From assembly GCF_007746075.1 (NCBI RefSeq), contig NZ_CP036339.1, positions 4,431,786 to 4,495,785 of the forward strand: 64,000 bases of DNA, given 5' to 3'. The DNA is from Lacipirellula limnantheis. GTDB taxonomy: Bacteria > Planctomycetota > Planctomycetia > Pirellulales > Lacipirellulaceae. Both the position numbers and the translations under genes were made by a program. Shown here piece after piece: positions 25,789 through 32,951 of the stretch (position 1 is its first letter; the number at the start of each line of letters is the position of its first letter). The notes under the pieces are model-generated. The model searched no databases and was not told the origin of the DNA. It saw only the letters and a program-made list of their open reading frames with translations.

Positions 25789-26690
25789 CAACGGCTCCTA
25801 CGTCCCACGAATTCCGCCAGTTCGCGGAGCGGTTGAGCCGCCGCTCCAAACGATTCAATCGCCTGGCACGCCTGGTCGATCAGCTCGCTCGCCGTGCGGC
25901 GACTCGTCTCCACTCCCAACAGCGACGGATAGGTGACCTTCCCTCGCCGCCGGTCCTTGCCCAGGCGCTTGCCGACGTTTGCCTCGGCGCCGCTCACGTC
26001 GAGCAGGTCGTCGACGATCTGGAACGCATGTCCCAGCTTTTCGCCGAAGAGCACCAAAGCTTGCCCCTGCTCCCCCGAACCGTCGGCGGCGAGCGCCCCC
26101 AGCGCCAGAGACGCCCGAAAGAGGGCCCCGGTTTTCCGCCGATGTATTGATTGTAGTCGTTCGAGCCCGATATGGCGAAATTCGGCCGCCAGGTCGTCTG
26201 CCTGCCCCCCCACCAGCGCCTCCGCCCCAGCGGCCTGGGCCAGCAAGGTGCAGCAGCGGGCCGCCCGCTCTCCTGGCTGGATGCCGGTCGCGAGCACCTC
26301 GAACGCCCGCGTAAGCAAGGCGTCGCCCACGAGGATCGCCGTCGCCTCGTCGAACTGCTTGTGGCAGGTCGGGCGTCCGCGGCGGAGATCGTCGTCGTCC
26401 ATCGCCGGTAGGTCGTCGTGAACGAGCGAATAGGCGTGGATCATCTCCACGGCCACGGCGGCGGGGATGGCCGGCTCGACCGCCTGGGGTCCGCCGCAGG
26501 CCTCGGCCGCCAGTAGGACCAAGTGAGGCCGCAGCCGCTTCCCCGGGGCCAGCAAGCTGTACCGAATCGCTTCGGCAAGCTGCGACGGGCAGTTGGCATC
26601 GAACTGAGACGCCTGGCGAAGCGCCGCCTCGATCAGCGCGCTACGCGCGGCGTCGAGCGGGGGTGATTCAGAGGTGGGAGCGGCGGACAT
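25788..26690 (-). CDS. ispA: Polyprenyl (farnesyl/geranylgeranyl) diphosphate synthase
   Basis: 300 residues from ATG 26690 (MSAAPTSESPPLDAAR). Both aspartate-rich motifs are present: HDDLPAMDDDDLRRGRPT (first, DDxxxxD type with the RRG following) and FQIVDDLLD (second). GKRLRPHLVLLAAE precedes the first. It builds C15 or C20 diphosphates from DMAPP and IPP. Chain length cannot be told from sequence by eye. It is tightly placed: xseB ends 57 bases upstream and dxs starts in its stop codon, matching the widespread xseB-ispA-dxs order. Confidence 0.93.
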   Translation of the reverse strand: MSAAPTSESPPLDAARSALIEAALRQASQFDANCPSQLAEAIRYSLLAPGKRLRPHLVLLAAEACGGPQAVEPAIPAAVAVEMIHAYSLVHDDLPAMDDDDLRRGRPTCHKQFDEATAILVGDALLTRAFEVLATGIQPGERAARCCTLLAQAAGAEALVGGQADDLAAEFRHIGLERLQSIHRRKTGALFRASLALGALAADGSGEQGQALVLFGEKLGHAFQIVDDLLDVSGAEANVGKRLGKDRRRGKVTYPSLLGVETSRRTASELIDQACQAIESFGAAAQPLRELAEFVGRRSR

Positions 26691-26747
26691 GGGCGTCTGG
26701 CGGCGTGGCACAGGAGGACCAAAGCGACCTCCCGACAAGTTGCCATG

Positions 26748-27107
26748 CTAGAACAAACTGGCCGCATCGTCCACGCGACTCGCACCTGCCGGGCCGGGCC
26801 CGGCGGTCCGCCGGCGGCTGCGAGAGGCCGACTTTTCGGTCAAATCCTCGTCGTCGGAATCATCGAGCGGAACGGTGTTGGCCCGCCCGTCGGCGTCGAG
26901 CGACTGCACCAGCTCAATCCGCCGCTCGGCATGCTTGAGCTGCTGGTAGCAACCGTTCAGCCGGCTAACCCCTTGCTCGTAGGCAGCCAGCGAGTCGCCG
27001 AGCCCGAGCTTGCCGCCTTCCAGCTTGGCGACGATCTGCTCGAGCTCGGCGAGCGACTGCTCGAAGCTTAGTTGGTCGGCTTCGACCTCCGGTTTCTTTT
27101 TTGCCAC
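26748..27107 (-). CDS. xseB: Exodeoxyribonuclease VII small subunit
   Basis: 119 residues from GTG 27107, chosen because the frame further upstream enters an inverted repeat. The core helix pair (LSFEQSLAELEQIVAKLEGG, then GDSLAAYEQGVSRLNGCYQQL) is diagnostic of XseB, which binds XseA to degrade single-stranded DNA. A longer charged C-terminal tail (DDSDDEDLTEKSASRSRRR) exceeds the usual 80-residue length. Same strand as xseA, ispA and dxs. Confidence 0.9.
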   Translation of the reverse strand: MAKKKPEVEADQLSFEQSLAELEQIVAKLEGGKLGLGDSLAAYEQGVSRLNGCYQQLKHAERRIELVQSLDADGRANTVPLDDSDDEDLTEKSASRSRRRTAGPGPAGASRVDDAASLF

Positions 27108-27149
27108 GGCGGGTTCGCTCTCTGTCTTATGGGTTACATCAACGACTTT

Positions 27150-27275
27150 TACCACAGAGGACACAGAGAGCACCGAGATAAGAAAATGATCATGGCCGCG
27201 GCTCTGGTTGACCTGCGGCTGTCGGCTGATTTTTCTCTTTGTCTTCCTCTGTGAACTCTGTGGCTCTGTGGTTAA
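27150..27275. repeat. Large inverted repeat, CACAGAG family, inside the xseA-xseB spacer
   Basis: The left arm from 27150 (ACCACAGAGGACACAGAGAG...) and right arm 27231-27275 (...CTCTGTGGCTCTGTGGTTAA) are imperfect reverse complements of about 38-45 bases around a 44-base loop. The phrase CCACAGAGxxCACAGAG is a recurrent intergenic repeat in distant bacteria. Here it separates two subunit genes that usually touch. Confidence 0.8.
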
Positions 27276-27280
27276 CAGAT

Positions 27281-28498
27281 CTAACCTTCAATCTGCTCGA
27301 CCACGCTGACGGACGAGCCTTGTTGAAACCGGGTGACAATGCGCTGTCCTGGCTTCAGCTTCTCCGCCGAGGTGATCAGCTTCGACTCCCCTTCACGGAA
27401 GGTGAGGCTGTAGCCGCGACCAAGGACGCCCAGCGGACTGAGCGATTCAAGCTTGCCGGCCATCGTCTCAAGCGTAGCGCGACGATCGCGCAGCACGCCC
27501 TGCGACGCCGACTTCAATCGTAGCGAAAGTTCGTCCAGGCGCCGACCGCGAAGGTGGATTGCTTCCAGCGGCCGGCATAGCGACGGACGGGTGGCGAGGG
27601 AGTCGAGCCGATGGCGGCAATGCGCTAGCCGCGTCGAGAGGGCTGTGCTCAGCCGATGCTGCAAGCTACGCACGGCATCGCTCAAGTCGGCCGCCGAGGG
27701 GACGACGCGCTCGGCCGCCTCGCTGGGAGTGAGGGCCCGCACGTCGGCCGCCAGATCGGCGAGCGTCACGTCAATCTCGTGACCGATCCCGGAGATCGTC
27801 GGTACCTTCGACGCCGCGATCGCGCGGACTACCGACTCTTCGTTGAAACACCAGAGATCTTCGAGGCTCCCGCCGCCGCGAGTGACGACCAGCACGTCGA
27901 TCGGCGGCTGAACTTTGTTCGCCGCACGAATGCCGGCGACGATCTCCTCCGCCGCACCGTCGCCTTGAACCCGTGCAGGAAAGACGAGCACCTCGACGCC
28001 GCGCCACCGGCGGTGCATCACCTGCAAAAAGTCCCGGATCGCGGCGCCCGTCGGACTGGTCACCACGCCGATCCGGCGCGGAAACGCCGGCAGCCGTCGT
28101 TTGCGGGCTGCATCAAACAGCCCTTCGGCGGCGAGTTTCTCACGCCGCTGCCGCAGCGCAAGTTCCAGCGCGCCCATCCCCTTGGGCTGGAGTTCGTCGA
28201 CGACAAGTTGGTAGCTGCCGCGCGGCGGGTAGAGATCGAGCCGCCCGCGACAAACGACGTCGATGCCGTCGTGCAGCGCGAGCTTGAGTCGGGCCGCCGT
28301 ATTGCGCCACATCACCGCGCGCAGCTGCGCGCCGTCATCCTTCAGCGTGAAATAACAGTGCCCCGACTGCGGCTGCGAATAGTTTGAAATCTCGCCAGCG
28401 ACCCAGACGCTCGGAAAGTTCTCCTCCATTACTCCTTTCAGCCGCGCTGAAAGTTGCGTGACGGTAAGAATCTCATCGGCTGGAGGTTTCGAGGGCAT
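27281..28498 (-). CDS. xseA: Exodeoxyribonuclease VII large subunit
   Basis: 405 residues from ATG 28498 (MPSKPPADEILTVTQLSARL). An N-terminal OB-fold (VWVAGEISNYSQPQSGHCYF) is followed by the catalytic domain (PRRIGVVTSPTGAAIRDFLQ, DVLVVTRGGGSLEDLWCFN, PTISGIGHEIDVTLADLAAD) and a long helical region. The C-terminus LGRGYSLTF is conserved. It is the first gene of the xseA-xseB-ispA-dxs run. Confidence 0.95.
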   Translation of the reverse strand: MPSKPPADEILTVTQLSARLKGVMEENFPSVWVAGEISNYSQPQSGHCYFTLKDDGAQLRAVMWRNTAARLKLALHDGIDVVCRGRLDLYPPRGSYQLVVDELQPKGMGALELALRQRREKLAAEGLFDAARKRRLPAFPRRIGVVTSPTGAAIRDFLQVMHRRWRGVEVLVFPARVQGDGAAEEIVAGIRAANKVQPPIDVLVVTRGGGSLEDLWCFNEESVVRAIAASKVPTISGIGHEIDVTLADLAADVRALTPSEAAERVVPSAADLSDAVRSLQHRLSTALSTRLAHCRHRLDSLATRPSLCRPLEAIHLRGRRLDELSLRLKSASQGVLRDRRATLETMAGKLESLSPLGVLGRGYSLTFREGESKLITSAEKLKPGQRIVTRFQQGSSVSVVEQIEG

Positions 28499-28528
28499 CA
28501 ATTTCGTCCATGCTCGCAACTGGATTTT

Positions 28529-28553
28529 CAGCCCCTGGCTCCGCCAGGGGGTC
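28529..28553. repeat. REP-like single, AGCCCCTGGCTCCGCCAGGGG family, copy 3
   Basis: CAGCCCCTGGCTCCGCCAGG... at 28529-28553 is a single hairpin with the same core as 10653-10675 and 22871-22891. Another hairpin (CTCCCTCC ... GGGGAGGGG) follows at about 28621-28643. Both lie between the DUF3500 gene and xseA. Confidence 0.8.
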
Positions 28554-28693
28554 GGTCACCATACCAAGAGGCGTCATCCCGCGAAGTGCTACCCGCGGCG
28601 GCGTCTTAGTCTTTTCCGGCTCCCTCCCTCTCAAGGGGAGGGGACCTCAGGATTCATGATTTGTCCGCGAAGCCAACGGCTGCAAAGGCTTCA

Positions 28694-29755
28694 CTACTTC
28701 GCGGCCGTTGCCACGCCGAAGTCGTGGTGCAAACTCCGCCAAACAGAGTGAATATGATTCGCCGGATTGCCGGCTGGGTCCGATTGAATGTTCACCAACT
28801 CCAACAGAAACGTCGGCCCCTGCACGCGGTAGGCGTGCCCCACCCCCGGCTCCGCGGCGCCTAGCCAGGCGAAGTGAACGCGCTCGGCGCCTGCGGCTTC
28901 GATTTCCGCCAAACGGGCGGTCGCGAGTTCCGGAGCAAGATTGCTGCAGTACGTCGCGAGCAAGGCCGCAAGCTTCTCGCGCTGCGCAGCGCTAAGCTTC
29001 GACGCCTGAATCCCTTCGGGCGCCGCGCGCGGCGGTTCCGGCTGGCCGGGGCCGCGATAGTCGGCGGGAGCCGTGTCAGCGACGACGGCCACGGCGCGCT
29101 GCGAGGCGTCGAGACTCGCCAAGAGGTCAAACGCCAACTGCTCTTCCTGGGCCAGCGTGCGCGTGCCGACCTCCGGGCCTCCCTCGACGAAAATCTTCAC
29201 CGTCGCGGGGTTGGCGCCCCAGAAACTGGGCGTGTCGCCGACGACCTTGCCGTCGCGGACGACCAAATTCTGCGAGAAGTGGTGCCCTTCAAAACTCCAA
29301 CCCCAAGTTCCCTTGTCACCCGGCTCGCCGAAGATGGTGATGTAATAGCGCTCGGGGTCGCGCAGCGGCGCGCCCTGAAGGTTCTTCTCTCCTTCGCGGA
29401 GATTGTTCTCCAAGGCCATGATTTTGAGCGCCTTGGCGTAACCGTCGTCGCTCAGGGCCGAGCGGAGCAGGGCGAGGGCAAGCTTCTGCTGATCGGCGTC
29501 AAGCTCTCCGAATTCGACTCCCTTGCGGTCATCCTTGGGGATGTTATGCCAATCGCGCCGCTCCGGCGCGTCGAACGCGACGATCGTCTCGCTTCGCTGT
29601 TCGGGAGAGAGACCGGCGAGAAACGCGGTGGCCGCCGCCGTCATCGACTCGGCGGGAGACTTTGCCTGGGCCGCGGCGGTTTGCCATGCGACAAGTTGCA
29701 AGGCGATGAGGAGTAGCAGCGACAGCTTGACGAAAGGGCGAACCATGACGCTCAT
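28694..29755 (-). CDS. DUF3500 family exported protein
   Basis: 353 residues (ATG 29755; ATG 29746 also possible). The signal peptide spans about 1-31. Family signs are RRDWHNIPKDDRKGVEF near 65, YYITIFGEPGDKGTWGWSFE, GHHFSQNLVVRDGKVV, and near the end GPTFLLELVNIQSD with ANHIHSVWRSLHHDFG. The several conserved His/Glu/Asp residues suggest metal binding, but no activity is established for the family. Alone on the minus strand, upstream of xseA and followed by repeats. Confidence 0.88.
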   Translation of the reverse strand: MSVMVRPFVKLSLLLLIALQLVAWQTAAAQAKSPAESMTAAATAFLAGLSPEQRSETIVAFDAPERRDWHNIPKDDRKGVEFGELDADQQKLALALLRSALSDDGYAKALKIMALENNLREGEKNLQGAPLRDPERYYITIFGEPGDKGTWGWSFEGHHFSQNLVVRDGKVVGDTPSFWGANPATVKIFVEGGPEVGTRTLAQEEQLAFDLLASLDASQRAVAVVADTAPADYRGPGQPEPPRAAPEGIQASKLSAAQREKLAALLATYCSNLAPELATARLAEIEAAGAERVHFAWLGAAEPGVGHAYRVQGPTFLLELVNIQSDPAGNPANHIHSVWRSLHHDFGVATAAK

Positions 29756-29843
29756 CCGCGAGAGGTGGAAGGAGAAGGGGCGACGCGACCGGCACTAGTT
29801 TAGCGATTGGCGCGCGGCGATGCGAATCAGGAGATCAGTGGCA

Positions 29844-29882
29844 CGCCGATTTTCGCGGATTGGGCGGGTGAACGCGGATTTG
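29844..29882. repeat. Short repeat, CGCCGAT...GAACGCGGATT family, copy 1
   Basis: CGCCGATTTTCGCGGATTGG followed by GCGGGTGAACGCGGATTT. The same wording, CGCCGATGAACGC...GAACGCGGAT, recurs at 32454-32480 just upstream of the HMA lipoprotein gene. It resembles a dispersed intergenic repeat of other bacterial genomes. Confidence 0.6.
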
Positions 29883-29942
29883 TTTTGTCATGGGCCGCGG
29901 CGTCTCTTGCGGCGGGAGCGTTCGCTCACGCGGATCGTGCTT

Positions 29943-30020
29943 GGTCCCAGAGGGACAGTTCGATAGTAGCCCAGCACTTGCAGTGCTGGGCTGTTGTCGG
30001 CCGTCCCACGGGGACGGTTG
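29943..30020. repeat. Three-hairpin palindromic element, AGCCCAGCACT family
   Basis: The central perfect hairpin AGCCCAGCACT-TGC-AGTGCTGGGCT (29968-29992) is flanked on the left by GTCCC-AGA-GGGAC (29945-29957) and on the right by CCGTCCC-ACG-GGGACGG (30001-30017). The outer hairpins are themselves related in inverse orientation, so the whole is one large palindrome. Confidence 0.85.
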
Positions 30021-30115
30021 GAGGATCGAAGCAGCATTCGGAAACGCAGTTGGGCTTCTGTTGGCCATTTCTTGCGAGGGCTCACCACGGCACACCGTGT
30101 GTGCCGCCTGCATCA

Positions 30116-30865
30116 CTAAAACTGCACGGCCGCCGGCGTTTTGATCGGCGGCAGTTCCGCCGCTTGGAACTCGCCCGTCTGCTTCGCTTGCCAGACGCGT
30201 CCCGTGGTGACGTCGAACGCCGTCAGCCAGCCGCCGCCGTGGCAGTAGGTGTCGATGCAGACTAGGTGGCCAAGATTGAGGATCTCGGCCTGCTTGTTCG
30301 CGGTGTGACCCACCACTGCCGTGCGACCCGAAAGGTGGGCCTCAGGCGTGTGCCACTTTAGCGATTGCCAACGGAGGTCGCGCCACGGCTGGCGACTGAG
30401 CGGCCGGCTCGCCAGGTAGTTCCCGTGTGCGAAGAAGTGACTCGGCCGCTCTACAACGTCGCCCCAACTGCGGATGAAATCGACGTGTTCCGGTTCGATC
30501 TCGCCGATACCGAAGCCCTTGCCGTATGAATCGAGCGTCTCGGCTCCGCCGTGAACGAGCCACTCCTGAATGGACATCAGACCGTCGATCGAATCGAGCA
30601 TCATCTGCTCGTGATTTCCCTGAATGCATTCCAGACGGCAGCGCTTGCGAAGTGCGAGCAGCTGGTCGATGCAACCGCGACTGTCGGGGCCGCGGTCGAT
30701 CACGTCGCCGAGCAGCACCAACGTGTCGTGCGGCGTGAGTTGCAGGCCGTCGACGAGCGTCGCCAGGGCTACATGGCAGCCATGGACGTCGCCGATGGCG
30801 ATAGTGCGGGGAGCGGGCTTCACGATGTTGCGTTGAGCGCGGGCGGGCATCTGGATAGCGGACAT
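30116..30865 (-). CDS. PrpE/ApaH-like metallophosphatase
   Basis: 249 residues from ATG 30865; an upstream TTG adds no conserved sequence. The calcineurin-like phosphoesterase core is complete: AIGDVHGC (metal ligands), LLGDVIDRGPDSRG, QGNHEQMML, then AVVGHTANKQ and LVCIDTYCHGGGWLTAFDV. This is the pattern of bis(5'-nucleosyl) tetraphosphatases (PrpE) and Ser/Thr-type phosphatases of bacteriophage lambda type. The substrate is unsettled. Divergent from thiC. Confidence 0.88.
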   Translation of the reverse strand: MSAIQMPARAQRNIVKPAPRTIAIGDVHGCHVALATLVDGLQLTPHDTLVLLGDVIDRGPDSRGCIDQLLALRKRCRLECIQGNHEQMMLDSIDGLMSIQEWLVHGGAETLDSYGKGFGIGEIEPEHVDFIRSWGDVVERPSHFFAHGNYLASRPLSRQPWRDLRWQSLKWHTPEAHLSGRTAVVGHTANKQAEILNLGHLVCIDTYCHGGGWLTAFDVTTGRVWQAKQTGEFQAAELPPIKTPAAVQF

Positions 30866-30952
30866 TGTTGCGACGTTGATGGTCGCGGGCAATGTCAAGA
30901 ACTGATTGAAGAAGGGCGATCGGTCTCGCCGGCAACGGCCGCGGGCGGCAGA

Positions 30953-30980
30953 TTGACATTCGCCCTTGGACCGATACGAT
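30953..30980 (+). promoter_or_regulatory. Sigma-70-type promoter for thiC
   Basis: TTGACA (30953-30958), a 16-base spacer, then TACGAT (30975-30980). It predicts a transcript start near 30987. That excludes the ATG at 30979 as start of thiC and leaves a leader of roughly 105 bases. I see no TPP-riboswitch motif (no CUGAGA or GAUCUGGAUAAUGC) in that leader. Confidence 0.55.
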
Positions 30981-31092
30981 GAACGGTTGCGTCGGCCCCA
31001 AGTGCAACGGCCGCTTGAGTTTCCAGCATTTCCATCGTCACGGCGACCACGTCTTAAGCCCTGGCGACCGACTTTCGAGGATTCAACGTTCG

Positions 31093-32436
31093 ATGGCTGA
31101 ACCGATCACGCAATTGGAGCATGCCCGCGCGGGTCACGTCACCCGTGAAATGGAATACGTGGCCGAGCGCGAATCGCTCGCTGCGGAAACGATTCGGGCC
31201 GAAGTCGCGGCTGGTCGGATGGTCATCCCCGCGAACGTGGTTCACGCGGCCGGTCGGCTCGAACCGATGGCCATCGGCATCGCCGCCCGCTGCAAAGTGA
31301 ACGCCAACATCGGCAACTCCGCCGTCACCAGCGACATCGACGGCGAGCTCGAGAAACTCCACACCGCGGTCCACTACGGCGCCGACACGGTGATGGACCT
31401 CTCGACCGGCAAAAACATCGACGGCATTCGCAAGGCGATCATCGAAGCCTCGCCGGTGCCGATCGGCACGGTGCCGATCTACCAGATGCTCGAACAACTC
31501 GGCGGCGAAATCGAGGAAATGCGGGCGCAGCATTTCATCGACATGGTCGAGCATCAGGCGAAGCAGGGCGTCGACTACATGACGGTCCACTGCGGGGTGA
31601 AGATGGAACACCTCCACCTGACAATGGGCCGCACTACCGGCATCGTCAGCCGCGGCGGTTCGCTGATTGCCAAATGGATGATGGCCCACAAGAAGCAGAA
31701 CCCGCTTTACGAGCATTTTGAAGACATTTGCGACGTGATGCGCCAGTACGACGTCACCTGGAGCCTCGGCGACGGCCTGCGACCCGGGTCGTTGGCTGAC
31801 GCGAGCGACAAGGCCCAGTTTGCGGAACTCGATGTGCTGGGCGAACTCACGCGTCGCGGCTGGGCACGCGGCACGCAGGTGATGGTCGAAGGGCCGGGCC
31901 ACATCCCGATGGACGAAGTGGCGATGAACGTCGAGCGGCAGATCGAAGTCTGCGACGGGGCGCCATTCTATGTGCTCGGGCCGCTGGTTACCGATTTTGC
32001 GCCGGGTTACGACCACATCACCAGCTGCATCGGGGCGGCCCTGGCCGGTTGGGCGGGGGCGGCGATGCTCTGCTACGTGACGCCGAAGGAACACCTCGGT
32101 CTGCCGGAGCAGGAAGACGTCAAGCAAGGGATGATCGCCTACAAGATTGCGGCACACGCGGCGGATATCGCCCGGAAGCGCAAGGGCGCCCGCGATCGGG
32201 ACGACGCGCTCTCGAAGGCGCGGTTCGAGTTCGACTGGAACAAACAGTTCGAGCTGGCGCTCGATCCCGACACCGCACGCCGCTACCACGACGAGACGCT
32301 GCCGCAGGATACGTTCAAGAGCGCTCACTTCTGCAGCATGTGCGGGCCGAAGTATTGCTCGATGAAGATCACGCAGGATATTCGCGAGATGGCGAAGAAC
32401 GGCGAGCTGGTCGAACTGGCTCCGGCGGCGAAGTAG
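31093..32436 (+). CDS. thiC: Phosphomethylpyrimidine synthase ThiC (short form)
   Basis: 447 residues from ATG 31093 (MAEPITQLEHARAGHVTREM). It makes HMP-phosphate from aminoimidazole ribotide with a radical-SAM 4Fe-4S cluster. The cluster motif CSMCGPKYC at 414-422 is intact. Also visible are NANIGNSAVTSD, GADTVMDLSTG, VHCGV and EGPGHIPMDEV. It lacks the N-terminal extension of the 630-residue E. coli form, like many shorter bacterial ThiC proteins. No thiamin genes are adjacent. Confidence 0.96.
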   Translation: MAEPITQLEHARAGHVTREMEYVAERESLAAETIRAEVAAGRMVIPANVVHAAGRLEPMAIGIAARCKVNANIGNSAVTSDIDGELEKLHTAVHYGADTVMDLSTGKNIDGIRKAIIEASPVPIGTVPIYQMLEQLGGEIEEMRAQHFIDMVEHQAKQGVDYMTVHCGVKMEHLHLTMGRTTGIVSRGGSLIAKWMMAHKKQNPLYEHFEDICDVMRQYDVTWSLGDGLRPGSLADASDKAQFAELDVLGELTRRGWARGTQVMVEGPGHIPMDEVAMNVERQIEVCDGAPFYVLGPLVTDFAPGYDHITSCIGAALAGWAGAAMLCYVTPKEHLGLPEQEDVKQGMIAYKIAAHAADIARKRKGARDRDDALSKARFEFDWNKQFELALDPDTARRYHDETLPQDTFKSAHFCSMCGPKYCSMKITQDIREMAKNGELVELAPAAK

Positions 32437-32451
32437 CGTTTTTCTTTCGCA

Positions 32452-32482
32452 ACCGCCGATGAACGCAGCTGAACGCGGATAA
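32452..32482. repeat. Short repeat, CGCCGAT...GAACGCGGATT family, copy 2
   Basis: ACCGCCGATGAACGCAGCTG followed by AACGCGGATAA, in the spacer between thiC and the HMA lipoprotein. It shares its core wording with 29844-29882. Confidence 0.6.
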
Positions 32483-32504
32483 GAGCTATTAAAGGAGATT
32501 TGCG

Positions 32505-32951
32505 ATGAAACGGTTAGCGTGGTTAGGTGCAGTGTTGTTGGCTGGTTGCGGTACTTCGTCAGTCGACGTCGCGATGACCGAGGAGACGAAGGCGACGTTG
32601 GCCAAATTCAACGCCGAGGGGGCCCCGACGGTCGACTTCAGCGTCCCGGGAATGCACTGCGAGTCGTGCGTCGCCCATGTCGAAAGCATCTTGGCCGCGC
32701 AGCCGGGGGTGAAAGACGTCGAGGTCAACCTCGAGGCCCTCACCGCGAAAGTGGCCGTGGATGATACGGAATTTGACGGCGAAAAGGCCGTTGCCGCACT
32801 CGTCGACATGCAGTTCGACGAGGCGAAGCTGATCACCGCCGACGGCGCGGCCGCGGGCGCCGAGAAGGCGAAGTCAAATGACGCCGGCTCTGAATCGGCG
32901 CCGACGGATGAACAGCCCGTTAGCGTGAACGAAGAAGCGGCAAAGAGTTAG
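32505..32951 (+). CDS. HMA-domain lipoprotein
   Basis: 148 residues. AAAGGAG stands 7 bases before the ATG. A lipoprotein signal (LLAGC, Cys15) is followed by a heavy-metal-associated ferredoxin-like domain at about 43-110, with VPGMHCESCVAHVE (Cys52 and Cys55, the MxCxxC metal site). An acidic Ala/Glu/Ser-rich tail ends the protein. HMA domains carry Cu(I) or similar ions; an outer-anchored free-standing copy is unusual. It follows thiC on the same strand, and its stop overlaps the MFS gene's stop by three bases. Confidence 0.85.
   Translation: MKRLAWLGAVLLAGCGTSSVDVAMTEETKATLAKFNAEGAPTVDFSVPGMHCESCVAHVESILAAQPGVKDVEVNLEALTAKVAVDDTEFDGEKAVAALVDMQFDEAKLITADGAAAGAEKAKSNDAGSESAPTDEQPVSVNEEAAKS

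Larger units (their letters stand above)
29756..30115. other. Intergenic stretch made largely of repeats
   Basis: 360 bases between the DUF3500 gene and the phosphatase gene, with no supported coding frame. It contains a GCGGATT-type repeat (29844-29882) and a three-hairpin element (29943-30020), both listed separately. Confidence 0.6.

Noticed and set aside
23785..25836. A 683-codon open frame antisense to dxs
   Set aside because: The minus strand carries all DXS motifs. The antisense translation is His/Arg-rich and featureless.
30899..31092. TPP riboswitch upstream of thiC
   Set aside because: Expected by function, but neither the CUGAGA nor the GAUCUGGAUAAUGC elements are present.
31054..32328. 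A 424-codon open frame antisense to thiC
   Set aside because: ThiC on the plus strand is unmistakable, including CSMCGPKYC. The antisense frame is a shadow.
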